A stretch of 64,000 bases of DNA from Ruminococcus sp. Its GTDB lineage: Bacteria > Bacillota > Clostridia > Oscillospirales > Ruminococcaceae. Below are positions 51,667 to 62,266 of the stretch, in pieces; within the stretch, counting starts at the first letter, position 1, and every line of letters begins with the position of its first letter. Location of the stretch: NCBI GenBank assembly GCA_017558505.1, contig JAFYUM010000042.1, forward strand, positions 62,001 to 126,000. The letters run 5' to 3'. The position numbers and the translations under genes are program-made. The notes beneath the pieces were generated by a model, which searched no databases, had not been told where the DNA came from, and saw only the letters and a program-made list of their open reading frames with translations.

Positions 51667-53463
51667 GTGAACGAAAACAACGTAACAAGAAAACCCAGAA
51701 GAGCTCCTGTTCAGAAAAAAACTGCAGAACAGCCAAAGAAAAATACAAGACAGACTGTACCCTCAACAGTCCGCAAGCCCAAACAGCAGGCAAAGGAAAT
51801 CAGAAGAACTCCCGTCAGAATTATCCCTCTCGGCGGTCTTAACGAAATCGGCAAGAATATGACCGTTTTTGAATGTTCAAACGATATGTTCATTCTCGAC
51901 TGCGGTCTTGCCTTCCCCGACGCTGATATGCCCGGTGTTGACATAGTTATCCCTGATTTCACATATGTAGAACGCAATGCCGAAAAAATCAGGGGTATCG
52001 TTATCACTCACGGTCATGAGGACCATATCGGCGGACTTGCTTATCTGCTTAAAAAGGTAAATGTACCCGTCTATGCTACACGCCTTACTATCGGACTTAT
52101 CGAGGGAAAACTCAAAGAACAGGGTATTCTCAATCAGGTGAAGCTCAATGTTGTTGAGCCGAGAAAAACCGTAAAAATGGGATGTATGGCAGTTGAATTC
52201 ATCAAGGTAAACCACTCTATCCCCGACGCTGTCGGTATGGCTATCCATACCCCCGCAGGAGTAATTGTCCACACAGGCGATTTCAAGGTGGACTACTCCC
52301 CCATTGACGGCAATATCATTGACCTTGCACGTTTCGGTGAACTGGGCAGCAAGGGCGTTCTTGCCCTTATGGCTGACTCTACCAATGCTGAGCGTGAAGG
52401 CTGTACCCGTTCAGAACGTACAGTAGGCGAATCCTTCGACCGCCTTTTCAAGAAGGGCGAAGGCAAGCGTATAATCATCGCCACTTTCTCATCAAATATC
52501 CACCGTGTACAGCAGATTATCAATGCCGCAGCACATTACGGCAGAAAAGTCGCTGTATCTGGAAGAAGCATGATTAACGTAATCAATACTGCTATTGAAC
52601 TGGGATATCTTGAAGTTCCAGACGGAATTATCATTGATATCGATATGATGAACCGCTATGAAAATGAGCGTATAGTTCTCATCACAACGGGAAGTCAGGG
52701 CGAACCTATGTCTGCCCTTACACGTATGGCAATGAACGACCACAGAAAGGTGAATATCACACCTATGGACTTCATTATCATATCCGCTACACCTATTCCC
52801 GGCAATGAGAAATACGTTACAAGAGTTGTAAACGAGCTTATGAAGTCGGGTGCAGAGGTTGTATACGAAGCCATGTATGAAGTACACGTTTCAGGTCACG
52901 CCTGTCAGGAGGAGCTGAAACTTATGCAGGCTCTCACAAAACCAAAGTTCTTTATTCCGGTACACGGCGAATACAAGCATCTTAAAAAGCATGGTGACCT
53001 TGCGGTACAGATGGGTATGCCACGTGAAAACGTAATTATAGCAGAAATCGGAAACGTAATCGAGTCCGACGGTGTATCAATGAAAGTTGTATCACAGGTA
53101 CCATCGGGAAGAATTCTCGTTGACGGTCTCGGTGTCGGTGATGTAGGCTCAATTGTACTCCGTGACAGAAAACACCTTGCACAGGACGGACTTATTATAA
53201 TTGTCATAGGAATTGAAAGAACAGGAAATGTTGTGGTGGCAGGGCCTGATATAATATCAAGAGGCTTTGTCTATGTCCGTGAGTCAGAGGAGCTTTTTGT
53301 TGAGGCAAAGGAGCTTCTCAACGACACTCTTGAAAACTGCTCATATCATGAAATGCGTGAGTGGAATACTCTCAAGGGTAAACTCCGTGACGCACTTTCC
53401 GACTATATATATCAGAAAACAAAGAGAAGTCCTATGATACTTCCGATTATTATGGAGCTGTGA
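51667..53463 (+). CDS. rnj: Ribonuclease J
   Basis: 598 residues. A basic, disordered N-terminal tail of about 50 residues precedes the metallo-beta-lactamase core (GGLNEIGKNM, zinc motif THGHEDHIGG, then HTGDFKVD), the beta-CASP domain and the C-terminal domain (FIPVHGEYKHLKKH). It is a 5'-3' exonuclease and endonuclease for mRNA decay and rRNA maturation. The start is GTG at 51667 with AAGGAGG eight bases upstream. The lysine/arginine-rich N-terminal tail is longer than in B. subtilis RNase J1. First gene of a housekeeping run. Confidence 0.96.
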   Translation: MNENNVTRKPRRAPVQKKTAEQPKKNTRQTVPSTVRKPKQQAKEIRRTPVRIIPLGGLNEIGKNMTVFECSNDMFILDCGLAFPDADMPGVDIVIPDFTYVERNAEKIRGIVITHGHEDHIGGLAYLLKKVNVPVYATRLTIGLIEGKLKEQGILNQVKLNVVEPRKTVKMGCMAVEFIKVNHSIPDAVGMAIHTPAGVIVHTGDFKVDYSPIDGNIIDLARFGELGSKGVLALMADSTNAEREGCTRSERTVGESFDRLFKKGEGKRIIIATFSSNIHRVQQIINAAAHYGRKVAVSGRSMINVINTAIELGYLEVPDGIIIDIDMMNRYENERIVLITTGSQGEPMSALTRMAMNDHRKVNITPMDFIIISATPIPGNEKYVTRVVNELMKSGAEVVYEAMYEVHVSGHACQEELKLMQALTKPKFFIPVHGEYKHLKKHGDLAVQMGMPRENVIIAEIGNVIESDGVSMKVVSQVPSGRILVDGLGVGDVGSIVLRDRKHLAQDGLIIIVIGIERTGNVVVAGPDIISRGFVYVRESEELFVEAKELLNDTLENCSYHEMREWNTLKGKLRDALSDYIYQKTKRSPMILPIIMEL

Positions 53464-53528
53464 TAATATCGACACCGCACATACTCTTTGCGGTATCGCT
53501 TTTATTCTCTGCCAAGGAGGGTTGAGAT

Positions 53529-55505
53529 GTGAAAAAAAAGTTTCCGGGAGCTGCTCTGCTGATTCTCTGTGCAATTATTGCAAGTCAGCTGTTTGTTTCT
53601 ATAGCACTTTTCGGATACAACAGACTATATGGCATTGTCGGCATAGCGTCGGCGCTTATACTTGCCATTGTACTGATTATTGTTTATGTGGTATTTTCAA
53701 AGAATTCACTGCGATATTTCACCAAAATGAACAGTCACCTTGAAAATTCAGCTGCTGAATATCTTAATACGCTTCCCGCACCTGTTGCAGTAACAGAAAA
53801 AAGCGGCAGAATTGTCTGGTATAACCGTGCATTTGCAAATGACATCTGTCCCGATATGAGTATTTACGGTATGGATTTCATGGACTGTACTGCTGTTGAT
53901 GTAAGAAATCTTATCAATGAGGATTATGTTATCTGCCGTATAAACAACTCAGTATACAAGATAAACTATGAGGAGTTTACCAAGGACGACGTTACATTTC
54001 TGGTAATCTGCTTTGACGACGAGACAAAATACTATAAGCTCAAAAAAGAGTCGGAAGATGCTCATCCTGATGTTGTTGTTATGACAATCGACACATATGA
54101 TGAAATCATGCAGAATGCCAAGGAAAGTGAAAAGGCAATTGCGGCAGTTGAAATTGAACAGCTTATTGAGAAATTCATGAACAACACCAACGGCTTTGTT
54201 AAGAAAATATCGCCGAATACCTTTTATGCTGTTCTGGAACACCGTCACCTCGAAAATAAAATACATGAAAAATTCAAGATACTTGATATGGCAAGGGAGA
54301 TAAAAATTGCCGGAAAATATTCCCTCACCCTGTCAATCGGCGTGGGTGACAACGCAAAAACCCTTGAAGAAAGCGAGAAAATCGCTCATCAGTGTCTTGA
54401 AATGGCTCTCGGCAGGGGCGGCGACCAGGCAGTTCTCAAAACCGAAAACGGCTACCGCTTCTTTGGCGGAATTTCCAAGGGCGTTGAAAAGATGTCCCGT
54501 ACAAAAACACGTATTATAGCCAATGCAATGCAGGATTTATTCCTCAGCTCAGGTAGGATTTTCATTATGGGACACCGTTTCGGCGACCTTGACTCAATGG
54601 GTTCTGCCTGTGGTCTTGCAGGAGCATTGAAGCTTATGGGCAAAGAGGCACACATCGTTGTTGACCGTACAAAAAATCTTGCTGCCAACCTTATTGAAGC
54701 CGTTGAAGCTAAGGCTGGACAGGGACTTTTCGTAACACCTGCACAGGCTGTACAGGCGATAAATTCCAACGATCTGCTCATAATCGTTGATATTCACAAC
54801 AAGAATATGATTGAATCAACAGAGCTTTACGAAAAATCCGAACAGATTATCGTTATTGACCACCACAGAAAAACAGCCAATTACATTGATAATTCGGTTA
54901 TTTTCTATCATGAACCCCATTCTTCCTCTGCTTCTGAAATGGTTACGGAGCTTATTCAGTATTTCCGTTTTGCCGGAGATGAAAAGCTCCCTGCATACTG
55001 TGCCGAAGCACTTCTTGCAGGCATTATGCTTGACACAAAGAATTTTGTTATGCGTACAGGTGCAAGAACATTTGAAGCAGCTGCTTTCCTCAAAAAGTTA
55101 GGGGCAGATACCGTTGCAGTCAAAATGCTTTTTTCAAACTCCTTCGACTCATACAAAAACAAGGCAGAAATTGTTGCTTCTGCAAACATTTATAAAAAAT
55201 GTGCCATCGCTATTGCTGATACAGAATCAGGCGATATACGTATTGTTGCACCGCAGGCAGCTGACGAACTGCTGAACATAACAGATGTTGACGCTTCATT
55301 TGTAATATACCGGACAAATTCCGGAGCAAATATCTCAGCACGTTCTCTCGGTGCGGTCAATGTCCAGATTATAATGGAAAAACTGGGGGGCGGCGGTCAC
55401 CAGACCATGGCTGCTACACAACTTAAGGATATTTCCTCAGCAGAAGCCGCCGAGCTTCTTATCAAGGCGATTGACAGCCGTGATGAGGAAATCAGCAACT
55501 CATAA
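53529..55505 (+). CDS. gdpP: c-di-AMP phosphodiesterase GdpP (DHH family)
   Basis: 658 residues in the standard GdpP order. There are two membrane spans (about 8-28 and 34-56) and a PAS domain (LPAPVAVTEKSGRIVWYN). A degenerate GGDEF domain follows (SLTLSIGVGDNAKTLEES), then DHH (MGHRFGDLDSMGS ... VDIHNK ... VIDHHRK) and DHHA1 (GGGGHQTMAATQ). It cleaves c-di-AMP to pApA and so affects osmotic and cell-wall balance. The start is GTG at 53529, with GGAGGG upstream. Followed 34 bp later by rplI, the conserved Firmicute gdpP-rplI-dnaB order. Confidence 0.96.
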   Translation: MKKKFPGAALLILCAIIASQLFVSIALFGYNRLYGIVGIASALILAIVLIIVYVVFSKNSLRYFTKMNSHLENSAAEYLNTLPAPVAVTEKSGRIVWYNRAFANDICPDMSIYGMDFMDCTAVDVRNLINEDYVICRINNSVYKINYEEFTKDDVTFLVICFDDETKYYKLKKESEDAHPDVVVMTIDTYDEIMQNAKESEKAIAAVEIEQLIEKFMNNTNGFVKKISPNTFYAVLEHRHLENKIHEKFKILDMAREIKIAGKYSLTLSIGVGDNAKTLEESEKIAHQCLEMALGRGGDQAVLKTENGYRFFGGISKGVEKMSRTKTRIIANAMQDLFLSSGRIFIMGHRFGDLDSMGSACGLAGALKLMGKEAHIVVDRTKNLAANLIEAVEAKAGQGLFVTPAQAVQAINSNDLLIIVDIHNKNMIESTELYEKSEQIIVIDHHRKTANYIDNSVIFYHEPHSSSASEMVTELIQYFRFAGDEKLPAYCAEALLAGIMLDTKNFVMRTGARTFEAAAFLKKLGADTVAVKMLFSNSFDSYKNKAEIVASANIYKKCAIAIADTESGDIRIVAPQAADELLNITDVDASFVIYRTNSGANISARSLGAVNVQIIMEKLGGGGHQTMAATQLKDISSAEAAELLIKAIDSRDEEISNS

Positions 55506-55539
55506 AAATTCACATCAGGAATGAAAGGAATTGTAAATT

Positions 55540-55986
55540 ATGAAAGTTATCTACTTACAGGATGTTAAAGGCTCAGGAAAAAAGGGCGAGGTAAAAAATG
55601 TAGCTGACGGCTACGCAAGAAATATGCTTCTCCCAAAGGGACTTGCTGTTGAAGCTACTCCCGAAAATCTCAGCAAGCTTGCAGGTCAGAAATCCTCTGC
55701 ACAGTTCAAGATTGACACAGAGAAAAAGGCTGCCGAGGAAGCTGCTGCAAAGGTAAAGGACAAGAAGCTTGTTATCAAGGCAAAGGCTGGCTCAAACGAC
55801 CGTCTTTTCGGCTCTGTTACAGCTGCTCATGTTGCCGACGCTCTCAACACACAGCTTGGTATAAAGGTTGACAAGAAAAAAATTGCACTCAGCACAGACA
55901 TAAAGAATTTCGGATCATACTCCGCAACAATTAAATTCTACACAGGAGTATCCGAAAAGGTTGATGTTGAGGTAGTTGAGGGCTGA
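55540..55986 (+). CDS. rplI: 50S ribosomal protein L9
   Basis: 148 residues. The N-terminal rRNA-binding domain ([40 protein letters not shown]) is linked by the long helix ([13 protein letters not shown]) to the C-terminal domain. Full length. AAAGGAA precedes the start. The stop overlaps the dnaB start (TGATG), so the two are coupled. Confidence 0.98.
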   Translation: MKVIYLQDVKGSGKKGEVKNVADGYARNMLLPKGLAVEATPENLSKLAGQKSSAQFKIDTEKKAAEEAAAKVKDKKLVIKAKAGSNDRLFGSVTAAHVADALNTQLGIKVDKKKIALSTDIKNFGSYSATIKFYTGVSEKVDVEVVEG

Positions 55987-57335
55987 TGGACGCTAACAGC
56001 TTATTCTCCGCCGCTGAATTTCCACACAGCATAGAAGCGGAACAGTCGGTCATCGGTGCGGTGCTTGCCGATTCTACCGTTATGCCCACTGTCATTGAAA
56101 AAATCAAACCCGAATATTTCTACAGCGAAAATCACAAGAAAATATTCGGTGTAATCTACCGTATGTTCACGGGAGGCTCCCCTATCGACCCCGTCACCGT
56201 ACTGAACGAGGTTGAAAAGCTTGGTATATTCGATTCAGCAACCGAGGGAAAGCGTTACCTTATGGAAATCGCCAACACTCTCCCCACTACGGAGAATATC
56301 GAAAGCTACTGCAAAATCGTTGCGGATAAGTATTTTATCCGAAGCCTTGGCTTTGTAGCGAGGGGCATTATTGACGATATCCAGTCGGGAGAAACCGATG
56401 CACAGCTTCTTCTCGATTCCGCAGAGCAGAGGATATACGATATCCGACAGGGACGAAATGTCAGTGGACTTTCATCCCTCCACGACGCTGTGATTGAAGC
56501 CTATGACAGGCTTGGTAAAATTACAGGCGAGGACAAGGATAAGTATATCGGAGCAAAAACAGGCTTTAGCCTCCTTGATACTATAACCTCGGGACTTAAC
56601 AAATCTGACCTTATTATCATTGCCGCCCGTCCTGCCATGGGTAAAACTTCATTTGCAATGAATATAGCCACCAACGTGGCACGCCGCAATGATAAGGATG
56701 TTGTTATTTTCAACCTCGAAATGTCAAAGGAACAGCTTGCTACACGACTTCTTTCCACAGAAGCTCTCGTAGAATCGGGAAATCTCCGTAACGGACGAAT
56801 TAAAACCGAGGAGTGGGTGCGTCTTGCTACAAGTGCGGCATATCTTGGCACTCTGCCTATGTATATTGACGATACGGCAAGTATGACTGTTCAACAGATG
56901 AAGGCAAAGCTCCGCCGCGTAAAAAATCTCGGCTTGGTAGTTATCGACTACCTTCAGCTTATGGGTTCAACCTCACGCTCCGACAACCGTGTAACGGTAA
57001 TTTCAGAAATCACACGACAGCTAAAGGTTATGGCAAAGGAACTAAATGTTCCCGTGGTACTTCTTTCACAGCTCTCCCGTGCTGTTGAAAGCCGTACAGA
57101 CAAGCGACCTATGATGTCAGACCTCCGTGAATCGGGTTCTATCGAGCAGGACGCTGATATTATACTTTTTCTTTATCGTGATGCTTATTATAACAAGGAA
57201 AGCACAAAACAGAATATTTCTGAGTGTATTGTTGCTAAAAACCGTCATGGTGAAACGGGTACTGTAGAGCTGATATGGAACGGTCAGTTCACGCGTTTTT
57301 CAAATCCCGAGTATAATCAGCCACCCGAGGGTTAA
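55986..57335 (+). CDS. dnaB: Replicative DNA helicase DnaB
   Basis: 449 residues. The N-terminal domain (PHSIEAEQSVIGAVLAD) and linker are followed by the RecA-like core with Walker A RPAMGKTSFAMNIA, Walker B LVVIDYLQLMG, and the arginine-finger region SDLRESGSIEQDADIILFL. It unwinds DNA at the fork and recruits DnaG, also encoded in this window at 469-2217. It overlaps rplI and tilS by one base each (TGATG and TAATG). Confidence 0.98.
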   Translation: MDANSLFSAAEFPHSIEAEQSVIGAVLADSTVMPTVIEKIKPEYFYSENHKKIFGVIYRMFTGGSPIDPVTVLNEVEKLGIFDSATEGKRYLMEIANTLPTTENIESYCKIVADKYFIRSLGFVARGIIDDIQSGETDAQLLLDSAEQRIYDIRQGRNVSGLSSLHDAVIEAYDRLGKITGEDKDKYIGAKTGFSLLDTITSGLNKSDLIIIAARPAMGKTSFAMNIATNVARRNDKDVVIFNLEMSKEQLATRLLSTEALVESGNLRNGRIKTEEWVRLATSAAYLGTLPMYIDDTASMTVQQMKAKLRRVKNLGLVVIDYLQLMGSTSRSDNRVTVISEITRQLKVMAKELNVPVVLLSQLSRAVESRTDKRPMMSDLRESGSIEQDADIILFLYRDAYYNKESTKQNISECIVAKNRHGETGTVELIWNGQFTRFSNPEYNQPPEG

Positions 57336-58681
57336 TGACAATGCTGATAAAAATAAGCAATACTGCAAAAAAATATAATATGATAAAGTCGGGTGATACT
57401 GTTGTATGCGGTCTTTCGGGAGGTGCGGACAGCGTATGCCTGCTGCTCTCCATGAAGGAATTATCAGCAGAGCTTGATTTCTCTGTAGAGGCACTTCATG
57501 TCAATCATTGCCTCCGTGGAGCTGAAAGCGACCGTGACGAGCAGTTCTGCCGTGATTTGTGCCAATGGCTTAATGTGCCTTTTACAGCTGTTTCCTGCGA
57601 TGTCAAGGGATATTCCCACAAAAACGGCTTATCCTGTGAGGAGGCCGCAAGGGAATTGCGATATGGAATTTTCCGTGAATATTCCAGAGGAAAACTCCTT
57701 GCAACGGCTCACAATGCCGACGATAACCTTGAAACAATGCTCCTTAACCTCATAAGAGGTACGGGACTTAAAGGCATTGCAGGTATCCCACCCGTAAGGG
57801 AAAATATAATACGTCCTCTTATTGAAGCTTCAAGGCTTGAAATTGAGGAATATCTGCAAAAACACGGACAGGATTTCGTAACTGACAGTTCAAACCTCAC
57901 TGACGACTACACAAGAAATAAAATCCGCCATAAAATAATCCCCCTTATGAAGGAGCTGAATGGTTCGATTACGCAGACAACCGTCCGTACTGCGGAGGTT
58001 TTACGCAGCGAAAATCAGCTTATTGACGAGGCTGTTCATTCCGCTTATGAAAAATGTTTCAAAGACGGTATATTTATTGGTCTCGGAGAGTATAATCAGG
58101 TTATACGCAGGCGCTGTATTGCAAAATATCTTTCAGATAATTCCCTCCCCTTTTCAAACAAAAGGCTGACGGACTGCGACAATATACTGATTAACGGCGG
58201 AAAAATAAATATTTCGGGGAATACTTATCTCATTTCTGATGATAATTCTTTCAGACTTGAAGAAATCTCCCGACAAAAAGACGTTGAACTTATTTCAAAA
58301 ACTCTTGAAATCGGTGAAAACAGGATTTTTCCGGATTCCGTTCTCATTAGCGAACTGATCAATTGTGAAAGTTTGAAGAAAATTGACTTTGTTCATAAAA
58401 AATTAACATTTTATCTGCTGGATTATGATAAAATAAAAGGAACAGCTATTGTCAGAAACAGAAAATTCGGCGATAAGCTTAAATTAAGAGGACGCAAATT
58501 CACATCCTCTGTAAAAAAAATAATAAATGAAACTATTCCCGTATCACAACGAAACAGTCTTCATTTCATCGAGGACGAAGAAGGAACGGTATTTGCTGAA
58601 AAAATCGGCATAGCTGACAGAGTCGCCCCCGACGAAAATACCAAAAGACTGCTGAAAATCTACGTTCAGAGGGAAGGATAG
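57335..58681 (+). CDS. tilS: tRNA(Ile)-lysidine synthetase
   Basis: 448 residues. The PP-loop ATP motif SGGADS is at 28-33, HVNHCLRGAESDRDEQFC and THNADDNLETMLLNLIRGTGLKG-type segments follow, and the C-terminal TilS domains end the protein. It changes C34 of the AUA-reading tRNA-Ile to lysidine, an essential step. Start at the TAATG overlap with dnaB; an ATG two codons later is also possible. tilS-ftsH adjacency is typical of Firmicutes, but the hypoxanthine phosphoribosyltransferase gene usually between them is absent. Confidence 0.96.
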   Translation: MTMLIKISNTAKKYNMIKSGDTVVCGLSGGADSVCLLLSMKELSAELDFSVEALHVNHCLRGAESDRDEQFCRDLCQWLNVPFTAVSCDVKGYSHKNGLSCEEAARELRYGIFREYSRGKLLATAHNADDNLETMLLNLIRGTGLKGIAGIPPVRENIIRPLIEASRLEIEEYLQKHGQDFVTDSSNLTDDYTRNKIRHKIIPLMKELNGSITQTTVRTAEVLRSENQLIDEAVHSAYEKCFKDGIFIGLGEYNQVIRRRCIAKYLSDNSLPFSNKRLTDCDNILINGGKINISGNTYLISDDNSFRLEEISRQKDVELISKTLEIGENRIFPDSVLISELINCESLKKIDFVHKKLTFYLLDYDKIKGTAIVRNRKFGDKLKLRGRKFTSSVKKIINETIPVSQRNSLHFIEDEEGTVFAEKIGIADRVAPDENTKRLLKIYVQREG

Positions 58682-58683
58682 GA

Positions 58684-60609
58684 GTGTGCAAGTTGACACC
58701 AAAAAAGAGCAGAGGCGGATTTTCATATCTGCTGGTTTTACTCATATCAATATTCTGCGTTTATTTTGTAATATCAAAATTTACGGATATGGGACAGAAA
58801 ACAGAATATACCAACGTAATCTCACAATTTGACAGTTATAACGTGTCTTATTACGAGCTTGATCTCGGAACAGGAGAACTGACATATCAGCTTCGTGGTG
58901 AGGAAGAAAAAAGAAAATATACTGTGCCCTATGTAAGTATTTTCCTTGATGATACCGATAATTATCGTGTGGAATACAACAAAAAATATCCCAACGAACC
59001 GCTGGTACAGAACTACATCAAGCCTACCGATAACACATGGCTGCTGACGCTTATACCTGTTCTTCTTACAATCGGTATTGCTGTACTTATGTTCGTATTC
59101 TTAATGCGCCAGAGCGGAGGCGGAGGAAAATACAATAACTTCGGCAAGGCTAATTTAAAAAATCAGGCTGACGCAAGAAAGGCAACTTTCAAAGATGTTG
59201 CCGGTGCTGATGAGGAAAAACAGGAGCTTCAGGAAATCGTTGATTTTATGAAGAATCCCAAGAAATATGCTGAAATTGGTGCTAAAATCCCCAAGGGCGT
59301 GCTGCTTCTCGGCCCTCCCGGTACAGGTAAGACACTCCTTGCAAGAGCTGTTGCAGACGAGGCAAATGTGCCTTTCTTCCCGATTTCAGGTTCTGACTTC
59401 GTTGAAATGTTCGTAGGTGTAGGTGCTTCACGTGTCCGTGACCTCTTTGAACAGGCGAAAAAGCACGCTCCCTCTATAATCTTCATAGACGAAATCGATG
59501 CTGTAGGCCGTCACAGAGGTTCAGGTCTTGGCGGTAACCACGATGAACGTGAACAGACTCTCAACCAGCTTCTCGTTGAAATGGACGGCTTTACAGGCAA
59601 CGAAAGCGTTATTGTAATTGCCGCTACAAACCGCCGTGATATCCTTGATCCTGCCCTTCTCCGTCCAGGACGTTTCGACAGACAGATCGTGGTAGGTTAT
59701 CCCGATGTAAAAGGACGTGAGGAAATCCTCAAGGTACACTCGCAGAACAAGCCCCTTGCTCCCGATGTTGACCTCCACGTTATTGCACAGACAACACAGG
59801 GCTTTACTGGTGCCGACCTTGAAAATCTTCTCAACGAAGCAGCTCTCCTTGCTGCTCGCGGCGACAGAAAGACTATCTGCGAAAAGGACATTGAGGAAGC
59901 CACAATGAAGGTTATTGCAGGCCCTGAAAAGAAATCCCGCATTGTAACAGAACACGACAAGAAAATCACTGCTTATCACGAAGCAGGTCACGCTGTTGCG
60001 GCTTATAACCTGCCCACACAGGATAAGGTTCATCAGGTTACAATTATTCAGCGTGGTATGGCGGCAGGTCTTACAGTTACCCGCCCCGATACAAACGATA
60101 TGCACGTGTCACGCAATCAGATGCGTGAAAGCATTGTAATGCTTCTCGGCGGCCGTGTTGCAGAGGAAATCTTCCTTGACGACATCTGCACAGGAGCTTC
60201 AAACGATATTGAACGTGCTACAAAGACTGCACGCAATATGGTTACAAGATACGGTTTCTCCAAAAAGCTTGGAACTGTGGCTTACGGCTCCGACAGCGAC
60301 GAGGTATTCCTCGGCAAGGACTATGGCCATGTACAGAATTACAGCCAGTCCATTGCAGCACAGATTGACGATGAGGTAAGAGATATAATTGAAAAGGCGT
60401 ATGCCGACTGTAAAGAAATCCTTACCGCTAATGCAAATAAAATGCATTTGCTTGCCGATTATCTGCTGAAATATGAGAAAATCGACAACGATAAGTTTGA
60501 GCGTCTTATGCGCGGTGAAAACATTGAGGCTAATGAGTCTGTTGTTTCTCCTGATCCCGTTCATGCCGAACCTGAAACCGTTGAAAACAGCGAGAATACA
60601 GAAGAATAA
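58684..60609 (+). CDS. ftsH: ATP-dependent zinc metalloprotease FtsH
   Basis: 641 residues. Two membrane spans (about 13-30 and 118-140) enclose a short external domain. The AAA+ module has Walker A GPPGTGKT, Walker [13 protein letters not shown] and the SRH region [17 protein letters not shown]. The zinc protease motif is HEAGHAV. It degrades membrane and regulatory proteins. The frame can start at GTG 58684 or at TTG 58693; the TTG has AGGAG at eight bases, so the shorter form is equally possible. A band 7/NfeD pair that could partner it is at 7659-9084. Confidence 0.97.
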   Translation: MCKLTPKKSRGGFSYLLVLLISIFCVYFVISKFTDMGQKTEYTNVISQFDSYNVSYYELDLGTGELTYQLRGEEEKRKYTVPYVSIFLDDTDNYRVEYNKKYPNEPLVQNYIKPTDNTWLLTLIPVLLTIGIAVLMFVFLMRQSGGGGKYNNFGKANLKNQADARKATFKDVAGADEEKQELQEIVDFMKNPKKYAEIGAKIPKGVLLLGPPGTGKTLLARAVADEANVPFFPISGSDFVEMFVGVGASRVRDLFEQAKKHAPSIIFIDEIDAVGRHRGSGLGGNHDEREQTLNQLLVEMDGFTGNESVIVIAATNRRDILDPALLRPGRFDRQIVVGYPDVKGREEILKVHSQNKPLAPDVDLHVIAQTTQGFTGADLENLLNEAALLAARGDRKTICEKDIEEATMKVIAGPEKKSRIVTEHDKKITAYHEAGHAVAAYNLPTQDKVHQVTIIQRGMAAGLTVTRPDTNDMHVSRNQMRESIVMLLGGRVAEEIFLDDICTGASNDIERATKTARNMVTRYGFSKKLGTVAYGSDSDEVFLGKDYGHVQNYSQSIAAQIDDEVRDIIEKAYADCKEILTANANKMHLLADYLLKYEKIDNDKFERLMRGENIEANESVVSPDPVHAEPETVENSENTEE

Positions 60610-60616
60610 GTCCAAA

Positions 60617-60646
60617 AACCCCGATTTCGGAGAAGAAATCGGGGTT
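60617..60646 (+). terminator. Stem-loop terminator after ftsH
   Basis: AACCCCGATTTC / GAAATCGGGGTT, 12-bp stem with a six-base loop, eight bases after the stop. The T-tract is weak (AAAGTTTAATT). Confidence 0.75.
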
Positions 60647-60781
60647 AAAGTTTAATTAAATATAAAATCAGGCATATATTTTTGAAAATATCGGAAAAAT
60701 GAAGTAAAAACGGAGATATTCATCCTCATATAATCTCTACTCACCTGTAGTCTGATTCCATTCACCATTCTGTCTGGGAAC

Positions 60782-62266
60782 CTACTCAGTAGTAGTTGTG
60801 GAATCTTCAACGGGAGGTTCTTCATCACCGTATTTAGGCAGAGGTGGTGATTCTGTTTCAGGCTCGAGGAACGCTCCGATAGCTTCAAATGCAGTATAGG
60901 GATCTCCGCCTGAAAGACAAGTATATCTGCCCTCTGCAAAGTTGAAGCTGTAGGTTCCTATTGTTGCTCTCTTGTTGTTGCTGAGGTTTGTGATAATAGC
61001 TGTAACATTTACATTTTTACCTGAACCGATAATGTTCTGTGTGAGCTGGCAATATTCGGGACAGCAGAAAGTGGCTGACTCCTGATTCTCAGGAGTACCG
61101 TCTTCCTTTTGTACCATAAACGCAATTACGAAACGTCCGTTTGCCTCGGCAGGAAGGTCAAATGTTATCGGAACTTCACCGTCAGGCTTTTTGCCGTTAC
61201 TGAATGTAAGAGTAATTTCTGTTCCCTTTTCAACCTTTTCGCCTGCCTCAATAGACTGCTCGATTACCTGTCCCTCAGGCTCGTAGGATGCTTCAATTCG
61301 CTGATTACGTGCTGTTTCTTCTGCTGACTCTCTCTTTACAGTGTAGGGTATAAAATTCAGCTCTGCACTATTGCAGTTTTCATATTCTGCCCAGGCACTT
61401 TCGTATTCTTCCTTTGTGCAGCGGTTGTTATCATGCAGATAAAATTGTCCGCCTTCATAGTTATCCTGTGGTGTAAAGTATGTAAGGTAATCCTGATCAC
61501 CATCTGAAAACTCAACATTTTCCCATGTGAGAATTCTTAAAAGACAATAATCAGTATCATCATCATTTTCTTTTAGAATTTCATAATACTTACGATTCTG
61601 CAAATCAAACTTAAACTCATCTGCAACTATACGATAAAAAGCTATATATTCTGTTCCATTAAAAAAGTATATTGTCGTACTTACACTCTCAGGTATATCA
61701 AGAACTTTACTATGAATAAACAATTCATCTACTGAGTCATTGTTAATATCCAGATAAGCGTAATCTATTTTTAAATCATCTACGCTTAAACCTACGATAT
61801 TCTTCTCATAACACTCAAATGTGGCCTGAACTTCATATTCAAGTCGCTTATTGCGTGCAATTTCTTCCTGCGTCTGATTTGCTGGTTCAGTAGTGCTTAC
61901 AGCAGGCAGGTCAGGCTCTACAGGCTTGTCAATATCCCCTCTGCCTATATTTTTCACAAGAAATACAGAGCCTGCGGCAAGTCCCACAACAGCGGCAGTA
62001 TTTACAACTCCTGTCATAATCTTTCTGATTTTGCTTCTGTTGTAAACTTCTACGTTTTCAACAACTTCTGCATTTTCGTCTGTCACTATTTTTTCAATCC
62101 CTGTATTTTCGCCCTTGATTGCGTCATTAAATCTCTTTTTTGTCATTTCTAAAATCCTCTTTTTCGTCTTTTCGTCAAGCATATCCATGTCCGTCCCGAT
62201 TCTGTCAATTTTGTCAAGCCCTACGTTGTCAAGTATATCAAAACCTACGGTCTTTTTCTCTTTCAT
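60782..62266 (-). CDS. Membrane protein with PASTA-like domain, probable anti-sigma partner
   Basis: 494 residues. A cytoplasmic N-terminal part of about 80 residues precedes one membrane span (TGVVNTAAVVGLAAGSVFLV, about 86-106) and a large external part. The external part has an EF-hand-like stretch (YLDINNDSVDELFIHS) and a PASTA-like repeat (VIEQSIEAGEKVEKGTEITLTFSNG). It ends in a Pro/Glu/Thr-rich tail. Translationally coupled to the ECF sigma gene (TAATG), which, with this topology, suggests an anti-sigma factor that senses the cell wall. The sigma-binding region shows no zinc-type motif, so this is inference. Confidence 0.7.
   Translation of the reverse strand: MKEKKTVGFDILDNVGLDKIDRIGTDMDMLDEKTKKRILEMTKKRFNDAIKGENTGIEKIVTDENAEVVENVEVYNRSKIRKIMTGVVNTAAVVGLAAGSVFLVKNIGRGDIDKPVEPDLPAVSTTEPANQTQEEIARNKRLEYEVQATFECYEKNIVGLSVDDLKIDYAYLDINNDSVDELFIHSKVLDIPESVSTTIYFFNGTEYIAFYRIVADEFKFDLQNRKYYEILKENDDDTDYCLLRILTWENVEFSDGDQDYLTYFTPQDNYEGGQFYLHDNNRCTKEEYESAWAEYENCNSAELNFIPYTVKRESAEETARNQRIEASYEPEGQVIEQSIEAGEKVEKGTEITLTFSNGKKPDGEVPITFDLPAEANGRFVIAFMVQKEDGTPENQESATFCCPEYCQLTQNIIGSGKNVNVTAIITNLSNNKRATIGTYSFNFAEGRYTCLSGGDPYTAFEAIGAFLEPETESPPLPKYGDEEPPVEDSTTTTE

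Noticed and set aside
59521..60105. 194-codon minus-strand frame over ftsH
   Set aside because: Antisense shadow of the AAA+ domain of ftsH; composition is that of reverse-read codons.
60652..60939. 95-codon minus-strand frame at the end of the PASTA-protein gene
   Set aside because: Out-of-frame overlap with the coding end of that gene; no ribosome binding site.
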